From assembly GCF_036226925.1 (NCBI RefSeq), contig NZ_CP109031.1, positions 9,052,001 to 9,116,000 on the forward strand: a stretch of DNA of 64,000 nt, given 5' to 3'. The position numbers and the translations under genes were made by a program. Each line of letters opens with the position of its first letter. Position 1 is the stretch's first letter. Shown here one piece after another: positions 33,903 through 42,304 of this stretch. The notes beneath the pieces were generated by a model. It was not told the origin of the DNA and searched no databases. It worked only from the letters and a program-made list of their open reading frames with translations. This DNA comes from Streptomyces sp. NBC_00659 (GTDB taxonomy: Bacteria > Actinomycetota > Actinomycetes > Streptomycetales > Streptomycetaceae).

Positions 33903-33941
33903 TTGATACTCCCCGCGTTTCATTGATGTCAACGCTGTTCC
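33903..33941 (-). promoter_or_regulatory. Promoter of the synthetase-bicupin operon with operator-like sites
   Basis: Reading leftwards, TTGACA (33932-33927) and TATCAA (33908-33903) are 18 bases apart. The spacer holds a half site GAAACG, and GGAACAGCGTTGA (33941-33929) overlaps the -35 box. The match to the shared palindrome is weaker than at other promoters. Confidence 0.5.
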
Positions 33942-33974
33942 ATGGAGCGAAACGATGACAAGGGCACGGAGGAC

Positions 33975-34025
33975 TTGTCATGTACGCACATTTCTGCTCT
34001 GTTGGGGAAACAATGTTTCCCCAAC
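33975..34025 (+). promoter_or_regulatory. Promoter and strong operator of the secreted esterase gene
   Basis: TTGTCA (33975-33980) and TCTGTT (33998-34003) are 17 bases apart. From 34001 to 34025 runs the best palindrome of the window, with arms GTTGGGGAAACA and TGTTTCCCCAAC around one central base. It lies directly over the start of transcription and 16 bases before the GTG start, so a bound regulator would block expression. Confidence 0.7.
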
Positions 34026-34041
34026 AAGAGAAGGTGAACTC

Positions 34042-34986
34042 GTGTTCCGTGGACTGTTACGGGCCGTGCCGGCGCTGCTGCTGACCGCGGCGGCCGCCTT
34101 CACCGTCGCCCCCTCCGCGGCCGCCGCACCCGCGGCCGCACCCCTGCCCGCCGTCGCCGCGGCGGACCCCTCGGCGCCCGGTACCCAAGCCGTCGCGTAC
34201 ACCGATGTGACCGTGTCGGCGTCGGGCCGTTCCTTCAGCGCGCGGGTCTGGTACCCGGGCACGACCGCCGGCGCCAACGCGCCCGTCGCCGCCGGAGCCC
34301 ATCCGGGCCTGGCCTTCGGGCACGGCTTCTTCCAGGACATCTCCAAATACGAGTCGCTGCTGCGGCACTATGCGTCCTGGGGGCTCATCACCGTCACGCC
34401 GAAGTCCCAGGGAGGCCTCTTCCCGAGCCACTCGGACTTCGCCGACGATCTGAACGCGTCCCTGACCTGGCTCACCGCCCAGAACACCACGACAGGCTCC
34501 CGCTTCGCCGGCACGGTCGACACGGCCCACCTCGGGCTTTCCGGACACTCCATGGGCGGCGGCGCCGCACTGCTGGCCGCGAGCCGCAGCACGTCGGTCA
34601 GGAGTGTCTCCACCCTGGCGGCCGCCGAGACCAACCCGTCGGCGGTCACGGCCTCCGGCGCCCTGGGCATTCCCGCCCAGTACGTGGGCGGCAGCCAGGA
34701 CGGCATCGCGGGGGTCGCCGGCAACCAGCAGAAGATGTACGACGCGAAGTCCGCCCCCGCCCAACTGCGTGTCATCACCGGCGGCTTCCACTGCGGCTTC
34801 GTCGACAGCTGGGGGATCGGCTGCGACAGCGGATCGATCACCCGCGCCGCACAGCAGAAACTCACCCAGGGCGTCACCACCGCCTATCTCCTCCACACCC
34901 TGGGCGGCGACACCTCGTACTACGATCAGGTCTGGGGCTCCGCCGCCCGGAACCTGGCCGGGGTCGTGTACTCGGCCAAGCCCTGA
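34042..34986 (+). CDS. Secreted alpha/beta hydrolase (cutinase/dienelactone-hydrolase-like esterase)
   Basis: The 314-residue precursor has a signal peptide (LLRAVPALLLTAAAAFTVAP) and a mature alpha/beta hydrolase domain. Visible elements are the nucleophile Ser in LGLSGHSMGGGAALLAA, the acid in YVGGSQDGIAGV, the His in VITGGFHCGFVDSW, and an oxyanion region near HPGLAFGHGFFQDIS. The G-H-S-M-G-G-G elbow is shared with bacterial cutinases and PET hydrolases, but overall similarity is only distant, so polyester activity is not proven. GTG 34042 follows AAGGTG and the operator described above. A secreted ester hydrolase under the locus operator suggests an extracellular first step. Confidence 0.85.
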   Translation: MFRGLLRAVPALLLTAAAAFTVAPSAAAAPAAAPLPAVAAADPSAPGTQAVAYTDVTVSASGRSFSARVWYPGTTAGANAPVAAGAHPGLAFGHGFFQDISKYESLLRHYASWGLITVTPKSQGGLFPSHSDFADDLNASLTWLTAQNTTTGSRFAGTVDTAHLGLSGHSMGGGAALLAASRSTSVRSVSTLAAAETNPSAVTASGALGIPAQYVGGSQDGIAGVAGNQQKMYDAKSAPAQLRVITGGFHCGFVDSWGIGCDSGSITRAAQQKLTQGVTTAYLLHTLGGDTSYYDQVWGSAARNLAGVVYSAKP

Positions 34987-35336
34987 CCGGCGCCGTGGAC
35001 AGGAGCTGACGCGTTCCGTGATCCGTGCGACAGCGCCCCGGGACCCGGACCGTCACCGCCGCGGTGACGGTCCGGAACCGGCTCGTGCCGGCACCGGTGT
35101 GGCCGGATGCACATTCGCCGCCGGAGGAGAAATCGGTCGGGGTCGAAGGGGCGCTCCGGTGCGGCCTGTTGGGAGCGGAAGGGGTGCGAGGTTCAGCCTC
35201 GGGACCGTTCGTGCACGCCCCGTCAAGCGTGCGGCGGGTCCGCCGGCGTCCAGTGCGGGCCCGGAGGGTGCCGTGAGGCCCGTACACTCGGCAACCGCCT
35301 CCGTGTCCGGCGCGAGGCCCCGAGAGGAAGGACGCG
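34987..35336. other. Intergenic region without a gene
   Basis: The 350 bases after the esterase contain a strong hairpin near the start and the ribosome site of the next small gene at the end. No ORF here looks real. Confidence 0.6.
35045..35075 (+). terminator. Hairpin terminator after the esterase gene
   Basis: CCGGACCGTCACCGC pairs with GCGGTGACGGTCCGG around a tiny loop, giving a 14- to 15-bp stem 60 bases after the esterase stop. Confidence 0.8.
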
Positions 35337-35582
35337 TTGTCCGTGTTCCAGGAAGCCCCGATCTACCGCCAGCTCGTCGCGGAGCGCGGTGACGTCCCCG
35401 CGCAGGTCCGAGGTGAGGCCGAGCGGATTCGCAGCGACCTGCAGCGGGTGATGCCGCCCCTCAAGGCCTCGGCGCCCGCCACGGCCGAGCACGCATGGCC
35501 CGGCGCGCCCGCCGCGGCCGAGCACGCCTGGTCCGGCGCACCTTCCGGCCTGGCTCTCCCGCCGGGGACGCAGCGAGGCTGA
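35337..35582 (+). CDS. Small hydrophilic protein of unknown function
   Basis: The 81-residue product starts MSVFQEAPIYRQLVAERGDV and has a helical, charged first half (QVRGEAERIRSDLQRVM) followed by an imperfect repeat (AEHAWPGAPA, AEHAWSGAPS). TTG 35337 follows AGAGGAAGG; GTG 35343 is an alternative. Third codon positions are GC-rich as in real genes. I do not recognise the family, and the repeat in the second half may be disordered. Confidence 0.6.
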   Translation: MSVFQEAPIYRQLVAERGDVPAQVRGEAERIRSDLQRVMPPLKASAPATAEHAWPGAPAAAEHAWSGAPSGLALPPGTQRG

Positions 35583-35622
35583 TCCGCCGTGCACGGCCCG
35601 GCCGCGCGCCCGACCGACTCGA

Positions 35623-35651
35623 CCGCCCGGAAGCCGACGGCTTCCGGGCGG
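35623..35651. terminator. Hairpin terminator
   Basis: CCGCCCGGAAGCC and its complement GGCTTCCGGGCGG form a 13-bp stem with a 3-base loop, between the small protein gene (+) and the deacetylase gene (-). Confidence 0.8.
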
Positions 35652-35790
35652 CTGCCGTGATGGCCGGGGCGGTGACCGGCCGCGGCCGGTCGGACCATGA
35701 CGGCCGGCCCCGGCCCCGGGCTCTGAGTGGTGAGGGCGAAAGGGGCTATCCGGACGAAGTGGACGCCGTGCGACCCTCCGCGGCCCCGGG

Positions 35791-36561
35791 TCAGCGCACC
35801 GGGAAGCCGAAGGTGTGCCCCTGCTCCTTCAGCCAGGGGAGGATCCGGCGCAGGGCCTCGACGGTCTGGGAGCGGTCGCCGCCCGCGTCGTGGAAGAGGA
35901 TCGTCGGCCCGTTGGGCAGCTCCCGCTCGACCGTGGCGACGACGGCGTCCGTGCCCGGCCGTTCGAAGTCCTTGGAGTCCACGTTCCAGCCCAGCGGCCG
36001 CATGCCCCGGGAGGCGGCCAGCTTGCGGCTGTACGGGGTGAAAGCCCCGCCGGGCGCCCGGTAGTACATGGGCCGTACGCCCCCGGACGCCTTGGTGATC
36101 ATGCGTTCGGCGTCGAGTATCTGCTGCGACTGGTAGGCCTGGGACTTGGCGTCCATGCCGGTGTCGTGCGACACCGAGTGGTCGCACAGCCGGTGTCCGG
36201 CCGCGACCACCTTCTTCACGAGGTCCGGATGGGCCTGCGCCTGGGTCCCCACCATGCAGAAAGTGGCCTTCACTCCGTACTCGCGCAGCACGTCCAGTAC
36301 TTGAGGGGTCCACACCGGGTCGGGGCCGTCGTCGATGGTGATGTTGACCCCGCGCGCGCCCTTGTCCGAGGCGTGCACGATGGTCACCGCCACCGGCTTG
36401 ACCGCGGCCTGCCCGGCCGACGCGGCCGGGCGGGGCGACGCGTCGGGCACGGCACCGGCCTGCGCGGTCCACACCGAGGCACCGGCGGCCAGCAACGTCA
36501 CCCCGAGTGCCGCCCCGGCCACCTTGCCGTACCAGCCCCGCCTGCTGCCGTGCCGTGCCAT
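35791..36561 (-). CDS. Polysaccharide deacetylase (NodB domain)
   Basis: The 256-residue protein has an N-terminal signal-anchor (AGAALGVTLLAAGASVWTA) and a NodB domain with all motifs: GVNITIDDGPDPVWT (catalytic Asp and metal Asp), HRLCDHSVSHDTGM (metal His pair), MYYRAPGGAFTPYS, LGWNVDSKDFERPG and TILFHDAGGDRSQT. It should remove N-acetyl groups from a cell-wall or chitin-type glycan, outside the membrane. ATG 36561 is chosen because longer versions lack a signal peptide near the start. It is a single-gene unit. Confidence 0.92.
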   Translation of the reverse strand: MARHGSRRGWYGKVAGAALGVTLLAAGASVWTAQAGAVPDASPRPAASAGQAAVKPVAVTIVHASDKGARGVNITIDDGPDPVWTPQVLDVLREYGVKATFCMVGTQAQAHPDLVKKVVAAGHRLCDHSVSHDTGMDAKSQAYQSQQILDAERMITKASGGVRPMYYRAPGGAFTPYSRKLAASRGMRPLGWNVDSKDFERPGTDAVVATVERELPNGPTILFHDAGGDRSQTVEALRRILPWLKEQGHTFGFPVR

Positions 36562-36769
36562 GTCCGCCCCGCTCTCCCGCAGTTCCTCGGTCGCCGTCCG
36601 ACCACCTGGCAGGACGAGCGGCGAGGGCCGGAGGATGCGTCTGTTACGGATCACGGACAATTCCGGGAGGGAATGGGGACACAACCGCGTGAGTTGGCCC
36701 TGTCTTCGCGTCAACGTGTCGGTTCCTGGAGAGACTTGAGCCATCGCTTCGCCCTGTTACGGTGTGCCG

Positions 36770-37204
36770 ATGTCATCCGTCAAGCAGTTCCAGGTCACCT
36801 TCGACTGTGAGCAACCTGAGCGCGTCGCCCGCTTTTGGTGCGAGGTGTTGGGCTACGTCGTACCGCCGCCGCCGGCGGGGTTCGCCACATGGGACGACTA
36901 TGGCCGCTCGCAGCCACCCGAGGAGCAGGGCTCATGGTTCGCGTGCGCCGATCCCACCGGCGTCGGCCCGCGACTGTACTTCCAGCGCGTTCCCGAGGGC
37001 AGGGTCGTCAAGAACCGGGTGCATCTCGACGTGCGGGTCGGCACCGGTCTCGTGGGTGCTGAGCGCCTTGCCGTCCTCGAGGCCGAATGCGCACGTCTGA
37101 TCGCGCTCGGCGCGGTACACGTGCGAACACTCGTTGCCGATGACAAGAACGAGTCCTGCATCGGGATGCAGGACGTCGAGGGCAACGAGTTCTGTCTCGA
37201 CTGA
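36770..37204 (+). CDS. VOC (glyoxalase-like) family protein
   Basis: The 144-residue protein has the vicinal-oxygen-chelate pattern: KQFQVTFDCEQPERVARFWC, EVLGYVV, LYFQRVPEGRVVKNRVHLDV with the metal-type His, and the C-terminal MQDVEGNEFCLD with a Glu. Such proteins can be glyoxalases, dioxygenases or resistance proteins; function is not assigned. ATG 36770 is chosen, with GTG 36764 possible. A hairpin terminator follows. Confidence 0.85.
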   Translation: MSSVKQFQVTFDCEQPERVARFWCEVLGYVVPPPPAGFATWDDYGRSQPPEEQGSWFACADPTGVGPRLYFQRVPEGRVVKNRVHLDVRVGTGLVGAERLAVLEAECARLIALGAVHVRTLVADDKNESCIGMQDVEGNEFCLD

Positions 37205-37600
37205 AACACCCCCCGCGACGGTTCGGGGCAGGCGGCCCGGCGGTGTCCCCGCCCGTGACCGGGTGGGGACACCGAGAACCGGCGGACGGCCCACGGGGCC
37301 CGCCCGTCGAGCGTCGCAGCTGAATCGTGACCAGCGGCGGTGGCGTGGGTGATGTGACGTTCGGGCGGACGGCGCAGGCCGTCCGAGGGGCATCGGCTCC
37401 GGGAAAGGACGAGCCCCGGTCCGATGACTCCCAGGCCCACGGCGGGAGTTCGGATCTTCGTATCGCTCCCGGCGGAACACCTCGGTTGAACAGCCCGGCG
37501 TCACCGCGCCCTCCGGACCCGTCCGAGCCCCGCGGTTCCGGAGAAATTCCTGCTCACAGGCCTTCCGTGCGACCTTCGGACTGCCCTATGTTCTCCATCC
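37205..37600. other. Intergenic region before the membrane GH5 gene
   Basis: Apart from the hairpin at 37242-37273, these 396 bases show no gene. The promoter of the GH5 gene should lie in the second half, but no clear -10/-35 pair was seen. Confidence 0.5.
37242..37273 (+). terminator. Hairpin terminator after the VOC gene
   Basis: GGTGTCCCC and GGGGACACC form a 9-bp stem 38 bases after the VOC gene stop, with a GC-rich loop. Confidence 0.65.
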
Positions 37601-40267
37601 ATGCTCCTTGCCGATGATCAGCGCGGCGGCCGTCGGCTTGCCCGCATCGCGTCCCTCACCACCGCGGTCGTACTCGTGGTGCTCTGTGCCGCCCTCGGCT
37701 ATGCCGACGGGACCGGACTGTTCGCTCCCGAGAACTGGCTGGACGCGGGTTTCGTACCCGGCAACGCCACGAGCCCTGCCTGGGCCACCGTGGTGTTCCT
37801 GCCCCTGCTGATCGGCGGCAGCGCGGTGGCCGTCCACCGGTTGGTGCGCGCCGCGGCCCCCGGAGCGAGGGCGCGATGGGTCTTCGGCGCCGTCTGGTCG
37901 AGTCTGATCCTGGTGGCGTTCCTGGCCAAACTGGCCTACAGCGTGCTGCTGCTGGCGATCGCCGGACCGGCCGGGCTGCACATCTTCCCGACGGTCGGGG
38001 CACTGCTCGCCGAGTGCGGTCTGACCGGCGCGAAGTACGCCGTGTTCGGGCCGCTGGTCGCGGGCCTGACGGCGTCGGCGTACCGGATCGGCGTGTGGCG
38101 CCTGCGCCGCAAGGCCGGCGAGGGTGACAGGGGCAACGAGGTCGGCGAGGGCGCCGAGGGCCGCAAGGCCGAAGAGGTCGGCAAGGCCGAAGAGGCTGGC
38201 AAGGTTGCCGAGGCCGGTGAGCGCGGCCGGCGCACCGAGCGTGCCGCGGGGGCATCGCGCGCCCGTCTCGACTCGGTCGCCGGGTTCGCCTGGCTGCCGG
38301 CCGGTGCCGCCGTCGCGCTCCAGGCGGGAACCGGCGCGTTCGCCTGGGCCGCAGGACCGATACCCGGCGGCCGCGTGGCGGCGACGCTGGTCACCGGCGT
38401 CGCGGCGGTGTTCGCCGGTGTCGCGCTCTGGCGCCGCGTGGTGGCGCCGGGGCTGACCCGTGCCCGTACCGGCGTGACGCTCTGGTCGCTCGCGACGACC
38501 CTCACCGCGGCGGGCGTTCTCGGGTTCGCTCCCCTGTGGCTTCTCGACGGGTGCCTGAACGGTTTCGGCGGGGAGCTGTTCCCGGTCGCGTCCGTGCTCG
38601 TACGGGTCGCCGAGGGTGTGACCGCGGGCGTGTGCGCGGGTGTCGTGTGCGTGCCCTGGGTCGCGGAGCTGGCGTGGCGGCGCCGGACGGAGCCCTCGGC
38701 CGAGCGCGGAGGCCTCGCCTGGGCCGTCCGGTGGGCGCCACCCGTCGCGGTGGCCGCCGTACTGGCGCTCGCCGCGGGCACCCTGGCGCCGGGACCGGCG
38801 GTGGCCCCTGTCGGCGCGCAGGCGCAGGCCGCGGGCCGCGACCGGAACGAGCTGCTGCCGCTGAGCGTGCTGCGCCGCGACGGACAGGACCCGGTGATCG
38901 GTGACAGCGCGGGGCGGCAGGTGCTGCTCCGCGGTGTGAACGTCAATCAGCTCATCGACTACGGACAGCCGGACCCGGCCAAGCCCACGGTGTGGCCGCT
39001 GGAGGACTCCGACTACGCCCGGATGGAACGGTACGGGTTCGACGTCCAGCGCCTCGCCCTGTCCTGGTCGGCCCTGGAGCCGAAGCGGGGCGTCTTCGAC
39101 GAGGCGTATCTGGCGCGGGTGCGCACCGCGGTCGACCAGGCCGCCGACCACGGCATCCACACCGTCCTCGACATCCACCAGGACACCTTCTCGAAGTACG
39201 TCGGCGCGGCGCCGGGAACACGCTGCAGGGCCAACGCCTCACCGGAGTTCGGCAACGACGGCGCCCCGAAGTGGGCGACCCTCACCGACGGCGCCAAGGC
39301 CTGCGGCTTCCTCGGACGCGACCTGGCGCCCAATGTGCAGCAGGCGTTCACCAACCTCTACAACGACACCGACGGCATCGGCGCCGAGTTCGCCCGCATG
39401 TGGGGCCGCCTCGCCAAGACCTTCGCGGACGACCCCGCGGTCGCCGGCTACGACCTCCTCAACGAGCCGGGCCCCGGTGACGCCCCGGGCGTGACCTCCT
39501 CGATCCTGCTCGGACGCCTCTACCAGCAGGCGATCACCTCGATCCGGGCCGCGGAGTCGAAGGTGGCCGGCGGCTTCCACCACCTGGTGTTCTTCGAGCC
39601 TTCGATCCTGTGGTCGGGGCTCGGCTTCGACACCACCCCGCCGGTCGGTTTCGCCGACGACCCGCAGCTCGTCTTCTCGCCCCACCTGTACAGCGAGTCG
39701 ATCACCATGGACCAGGGCCTGGGCGTCACCCTGACCTCGATCGAGCAGGGCTACGCCACCGCCGAGCGCACCGCCCGGGCGTACGGGGCGCCGCTGTGGT
39801 CGGGCGAGTGGGGATGGTTCGGGGAACCCGGCGACTTCCGCTCCCGGTTCGAACGCTTCCTGGAACGGCAGAACACCGAAATGCTGGGCTCGGCGATCTG
39901 GGTGTGGAAGAAGGCCTGCGGCGATCCGCAGAACGACCCCGAGGCCACCACCTCGGGCGGCGGCGTCGTGCTGTACACCTGCCCCGACGGCAAGCCGCTG
40001 CCGAGCCCGGCCTTCGAGACCACGGCGCTGTCCCAGGCGTACCCGCGCAGCGCTCCCGGTGGCCTGAGCTCCCTGCGGTCCTCCCTCACCGAGCGCGACC
40101 TGCGGCTGACCGGCTCCGGGGAGGGCACGCTGGACGTGTGGGTTCCCGGCCAGGACCGCCCCGAGGCCAAGGGCAGCGGTCTCACCGGCATCCGGCTGGC
40201 GGAACGGCCCGGCGGCTGGCGGCTCACCGCGCACACCTCCGGTCGCTACACCCTCCACGTGGCATAG
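37601..40267 (+). CDS. Membrane-anchored GH5-family glycoside hydrolase (endoglycoceramidase-like)
   Basis: The 888-residue protein has about eight to ten membrane helices in the first 400 residues, interrupted by a charged loop near 175-205 (EEVGKAEEAGKVAEAGERG). From about 410 it is a GH5 barrel: VLLRGVNVNQLIDYG, VQRLALSWSALEPKRGVFDE, HTVLDIHQDTFSKYVG, the acid/base Glu in YDLLNEPGPGDAPG (about residue 620), and the nucleophile Glu in PLWSGEWGWFGEPGD (about 732). The C-terminal part is a small beta domain (SGRYTLHVA). This pattern fits endoglycosylceramidase-like GH5 members. The membrane fusion is unusual; the catalytic part should face outside. ATG 37601 starts the protein. Confidence 0.88.
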   Translation: MLLADDQRGGRRLARIASLTTAVVLVVLCAALGYADGTGLFAPENWLDAGFVPGNATSPAWATVVFLPLLIGGSAVAVHRLVRAAAPGARARWVFGAVWSSLILVAFLAKLAYSVLLLAIAGPAGLHIFPTVGALLAECGLTGAKYAVFGPLVAGLTASAYRIGVWRLRRKAGEGDRGNEVGEGAEGRKAEEVGKAEEAGKVAEAGERGRRTERAAGASRARLDSVAGFAWLPAGAAVALQAGTGAFAWAAGPIPGGRVAATLVTGVAAVFAGVALWRRVVAPGLTRARTGVTLWSLATTLTAAGVLGFAPLWLLDGCLNGFGGELFPVASVLVRVAEGVTAGVCAGVVCVPWVAELAWRRRTEPSAERGGLAWAVRWAPPVAVAAVLALAAGTLAPGPAVAPVGAQAQAAGRDRNELLPLSVLRRDGQDPVIGDSAGRQVLLRGVNVNQLIDYGQPDPAKPTVWPLEDSDYARMERYGFDVQRLALSWSALEPKRGVFDEAYLARVRTAVDQAADHGIHTVLDIHQDTFSKYVGAAPGTRCRANASPEFGNDGAPKWATLTDGAKACGFLGRDLAPNVQQAFTNLYNDTDGIGAEFARMWGRLAKTFADDPAVAGYDLLNEPGPGDAPGVTSSILLGRLYQQAITSIRAAESKVAGGFHHLVFFEPSILWSGLGFDTTPPVGFADDPQLVFSPHLYSESITMDQGLGVTLTSIEQGYATAERTARAYGAPLWSGEWGWFGEPGDFRSRFERFLERQNTEMLGSAIWVWKKACGDPQNDPEATTSGGGVVLYTCPDGKPLPSPAFETTALSQAYPRSAPGGLSSLRSSLTERDLRLTGSGEGTLDVWVPGQDRPEAKGSGLTGIRLAERPGGWRLTAHTSGRYTLHVA

Positions 40268-40272
40268 CGGCG

Positions 40273-40313
40273 GCCGTCGTCCGGTCCGCCTCGGGGGCGG
40301 GCCGGACGACGGC
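40273..40313. terminator. Bidirectional hairpin terminator
   Basis: GCCGTCGTCCGG and CCGGACGACGGC form a perfect 12-bp stem between the convergent GH5 (+) and ECF sigma (-) genes. Confidence 0.85.
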
Positions 40314-40351
40314 ACCGTGGCGACGCGCGTGGGTCGCGGGCGGGAGGCGAG

Positions 40352-41290
40352 TCAGCCCGTGGTCCAGCGACGCAGCTTCTCGGGGTTGCGTACGACCCAG
40401 ATATGGGTGATCCGGTCGCCCACGACCTCGAACGCGAGCACCGTCACGATGACGCCGTCCTGCTGAGCCACCAGGCCCGGCTGACCGTTGACGGTACGTT
40501 CCAGGAGCGTCATGCCGTCCGGCCTCCGGTCGGCGAGCCCGGCCCAGGCGTGCGCGATCCGCTCGCCGCCCTCGATGGGGTCCAGGAAGCTCCGGGCGAG
40601 ACCGCCGCCGTCGGCGGTCGCGACGGCGTCCGGGTCGAGCAGGCCGATGAGGGCGTCGATGTCCTTGGCCTCCCACGCCTCCTTGAAGGCGCTGACGACG
40701 CCGGTGCGCCGGGGCGCCGCCGTCGCGGAGGGCCGCGCGGCCCGGACACGGCGGCGGGCCGAGGCGGCCAGCTGGCGGCAAGCGGCCGGCGTACGGCCCA
40801 CGATCTCGGCCACCTCGGCGAAGGAGTGGCAGAAGACGTCGTGCAGGATGAACGCCACGCGCTCGGCCGGGGTCATCGATTCGAGAACGACCAGGAACGC
40901 CAGGCCGACCGACTCGTCCAGGGTGACCCGATCGGCCGGGTCGACGGCCGCACCCCCCGGCCGCCCGCTGATCCACTCCGTGCGCCCGGGCAGCGGCTCG
41001 GGGATCCATTCGCCCACGTACGTCTCCCGCCGGGCCCGTGCCGAGCCGAGCACGTTGAGGCAGACACGACTGGCCACCGTCGTCAGCCAGGCACCGGGGG
41101 ACTCGATGGCGTCCTGCTCCTGCCGGGACATGGCGTACCAACGTGTGTACGTCTCCTGGACGGCGTCCTCGGCCTCGGTCAGGGAGCCCAGCAGCCGGTA
41201 GGCGAGATTGATCAGGTGACGCCGCTCGCTCATGATCGCGTCCAGGCCCGGATCGGGCCGGCCGTGTCCTGGCTCGGATCGGGTGGTCAT
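40352..41290 (-). CDS. ECF sigma factor of the ECF41 (SigJ-like) group
   Basis: The 312-residue protein has sigma region 2 (INLAYRLLGSLTEAEDAVQE, TYTRWYAM), region 4 (ESMTPAERVAFILHDVFCHS, FAEVAEIVGRTPAACRQL) and a C-terminal SnoaL-like domain of about 110 residues. That domain carries the ECF41 marks: DGGG (TADGGGLARSF) and RNPEKL near the end, as the NPDKL motif of this group. The C-terminal domain replaces an anti-sigma factor. ATG 41290 is chosen, GAGGGAG upstream. The target is likely the divergent LUD-domain gene, since ECF41 factors often act on a neighbour. Confidence 0.9.
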   Translation of the reverse strand: MTTRSEPGHGRPDPGLDAIMSERRHLINLAYRLLGSLTEAEDAVQETYTRWYAMSRQEQDAIESPGAWLTTVASRVCLNVLGSARARRETYVGEWIPEPLPGRTEWISGRPGGAAVDPADRVTLDESVGLAFLVVLESMTPAERVAFILHDVFCHSFAEVAEIVGRTPAACRQLAASARRRVRAARPSATAAPRRTGVVSAFKEAWEAKDIDALIGLLDPDAVATADGGGLARSFLDPIEGGERIAHAWAGLADRRPDGMTLLERTVNGQPGLVAQQDGVIVTVLAFEVVGDRITHIWVVRNPEKLRRWTTG

Positions 41291-41368
41291 GGTGTCGACA
41301 ACTCCCTCGGTCGCATCCGCTTTCACCGGGTCGCATCCGCCCTCACCTGTACGACAGAACAGCGCGCC

Positions 41369-41401
41369 GGAATGTGAGGCCGGGGCGGCGCCTCACATTC
41401 C
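41369..41401. promoter_or_regulatory. Perfect inverted repeat between the ECF41 and LUD genes
   Basis: GGAATGTGAGGC (41369-41380) and GCCTCACATTCC (41390-41401) form a perfect 12-bp inverted repeat with a 9-base loop, in the 178-base divergent region. It lies in the promoter region, so it could be an operator. TCACA followed 16 bases later by TGTC (41393-41417) loosely recalls an ECF41-type promoter. Confidence 0.5.
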
Positions 41402-41468
41402 GCGGGGCTGCCTTGTCGAAGCGGTGAGACCGACACATCATCCAGCGGACAGGAAGGCCGGAGACATC

Positions 41469-42143
41469 ATGACTGCCTCGAACCCGGAGAGCCCGGCGAC
41501 ACCGGAGGCCCCGGCGACATCGGAGAGCCCGGCGACCCCGTTCACCGCCCCGGTGACCGACGAGCGACTGGAGCGGGTGGCCGCCGCACTGAAGGAGAAG
41601 CACTTCGACGTCGAGATCCTCGACGACGCCGCCGCGGCGCGCGCCCGCGTCAAGGACCTGGTTCCCGAGGGCGCCGCGGTGTTCACCGCGGCCAGCGAGA
41701 CCCTCCGCCTGTCCGGCATCGACGAGGACATCAACAACAGCGGGCGGTACGACTCCGTCAAAGCACGCGGAACGGCCATGGACCGCACGACGCAGATGGC
41801 GGAGATCTGGCGGATGCTCGCCTGCCCCGACGTCGTGGTGGGCAGTGTCGCCGCCGTCACCGAGACCGGCTCCCTCGTCGCCGCCTCGGCCAGCGGAAGC
41901 CAACTGCCCGCCTACGCGGGCGCCGCGCCCCGTGTGATCCTGGTGGTCGGTGCGCAGAAGGTGGTGCCCGACCTGGACACCGCGCTGCGCCGCGTCGACG
42001 AGTACTGCGTCCCACTGGAGGACGAGCGCGCCAGGAAGGTGTACGGGGTGCCCAGCGCTCTCAACCGCCTTCTCGTCCTCAACGCGGAACCCTACCCGGG
42101 GCGCTGCACCGTCCTGCTGCTCCGCGAGGCCATCGGATTCTGA
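41469..42143 (+). CDS. LUD-domain (LutC/YkgG-type) protein
   Basis: The 224-residue protein has a Pro/Ala/Thr-rich start (ESPATPEAPATSESPATP) followed by a LUD domain: DERLERVAAALKEKHFDVEI, VPEGAAVFTAASETLRLSGI, PDVVVGSVAAVTETGSLVAAS and VILVVGAQKVVPDLDTAL. LUD proteins take part in lactate utilisation, but single-domain members like this one often have unknown roles. It is divergent from the ECF41 sigma gene and may be its target. A strong terminator follows. Confidence 0.87.
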   Translation: MTASNPESPATPEAPATSESPATPFTAPVTDERLERVAAALKEKHFDVEILDDAAAARARVKDLVPEGAAVFTAASETLRLSGIDEDINNSGRYDSVKARGTAMDRTTQMAEIWRMLACPDVVVGSVAAVTETGSLVAASASGSQLPAYAGAAPRVILVVGAQKVVPDLDTALRRVDEYCVPLEDERARKVYGVPSALNRLLVLNAEPYPGRCTVLLLREAIGF

Positions 42144-42185
42144 ACCGCCGGGGGCCGCCACCTGTGCCGTGACCGCACAGGTATG

Positions 42186-42234
42186 CGGACGGCCCCTCGG
42201 GAAGAACAGGGGGTTCTTCCCGAGGGGCCGTCCG
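42186..42234. terminator. Bidirectional hairpin terminator
   Basis: CGGACGGCCCCTCGGGAAGA and its complement form a long stem of about 21 bp around a short loop. It separates the LUD gene (+) from the GH92 gene (-). Confidence 0.85.
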
Positions 42235-42304
42235 TCCTGGGCGTCGCCGGGCGAGCGTCAGCGGGGCTGCGCCGTGGCTGTGCGGGGCACGGTTCGCCGG
42301 GCGG

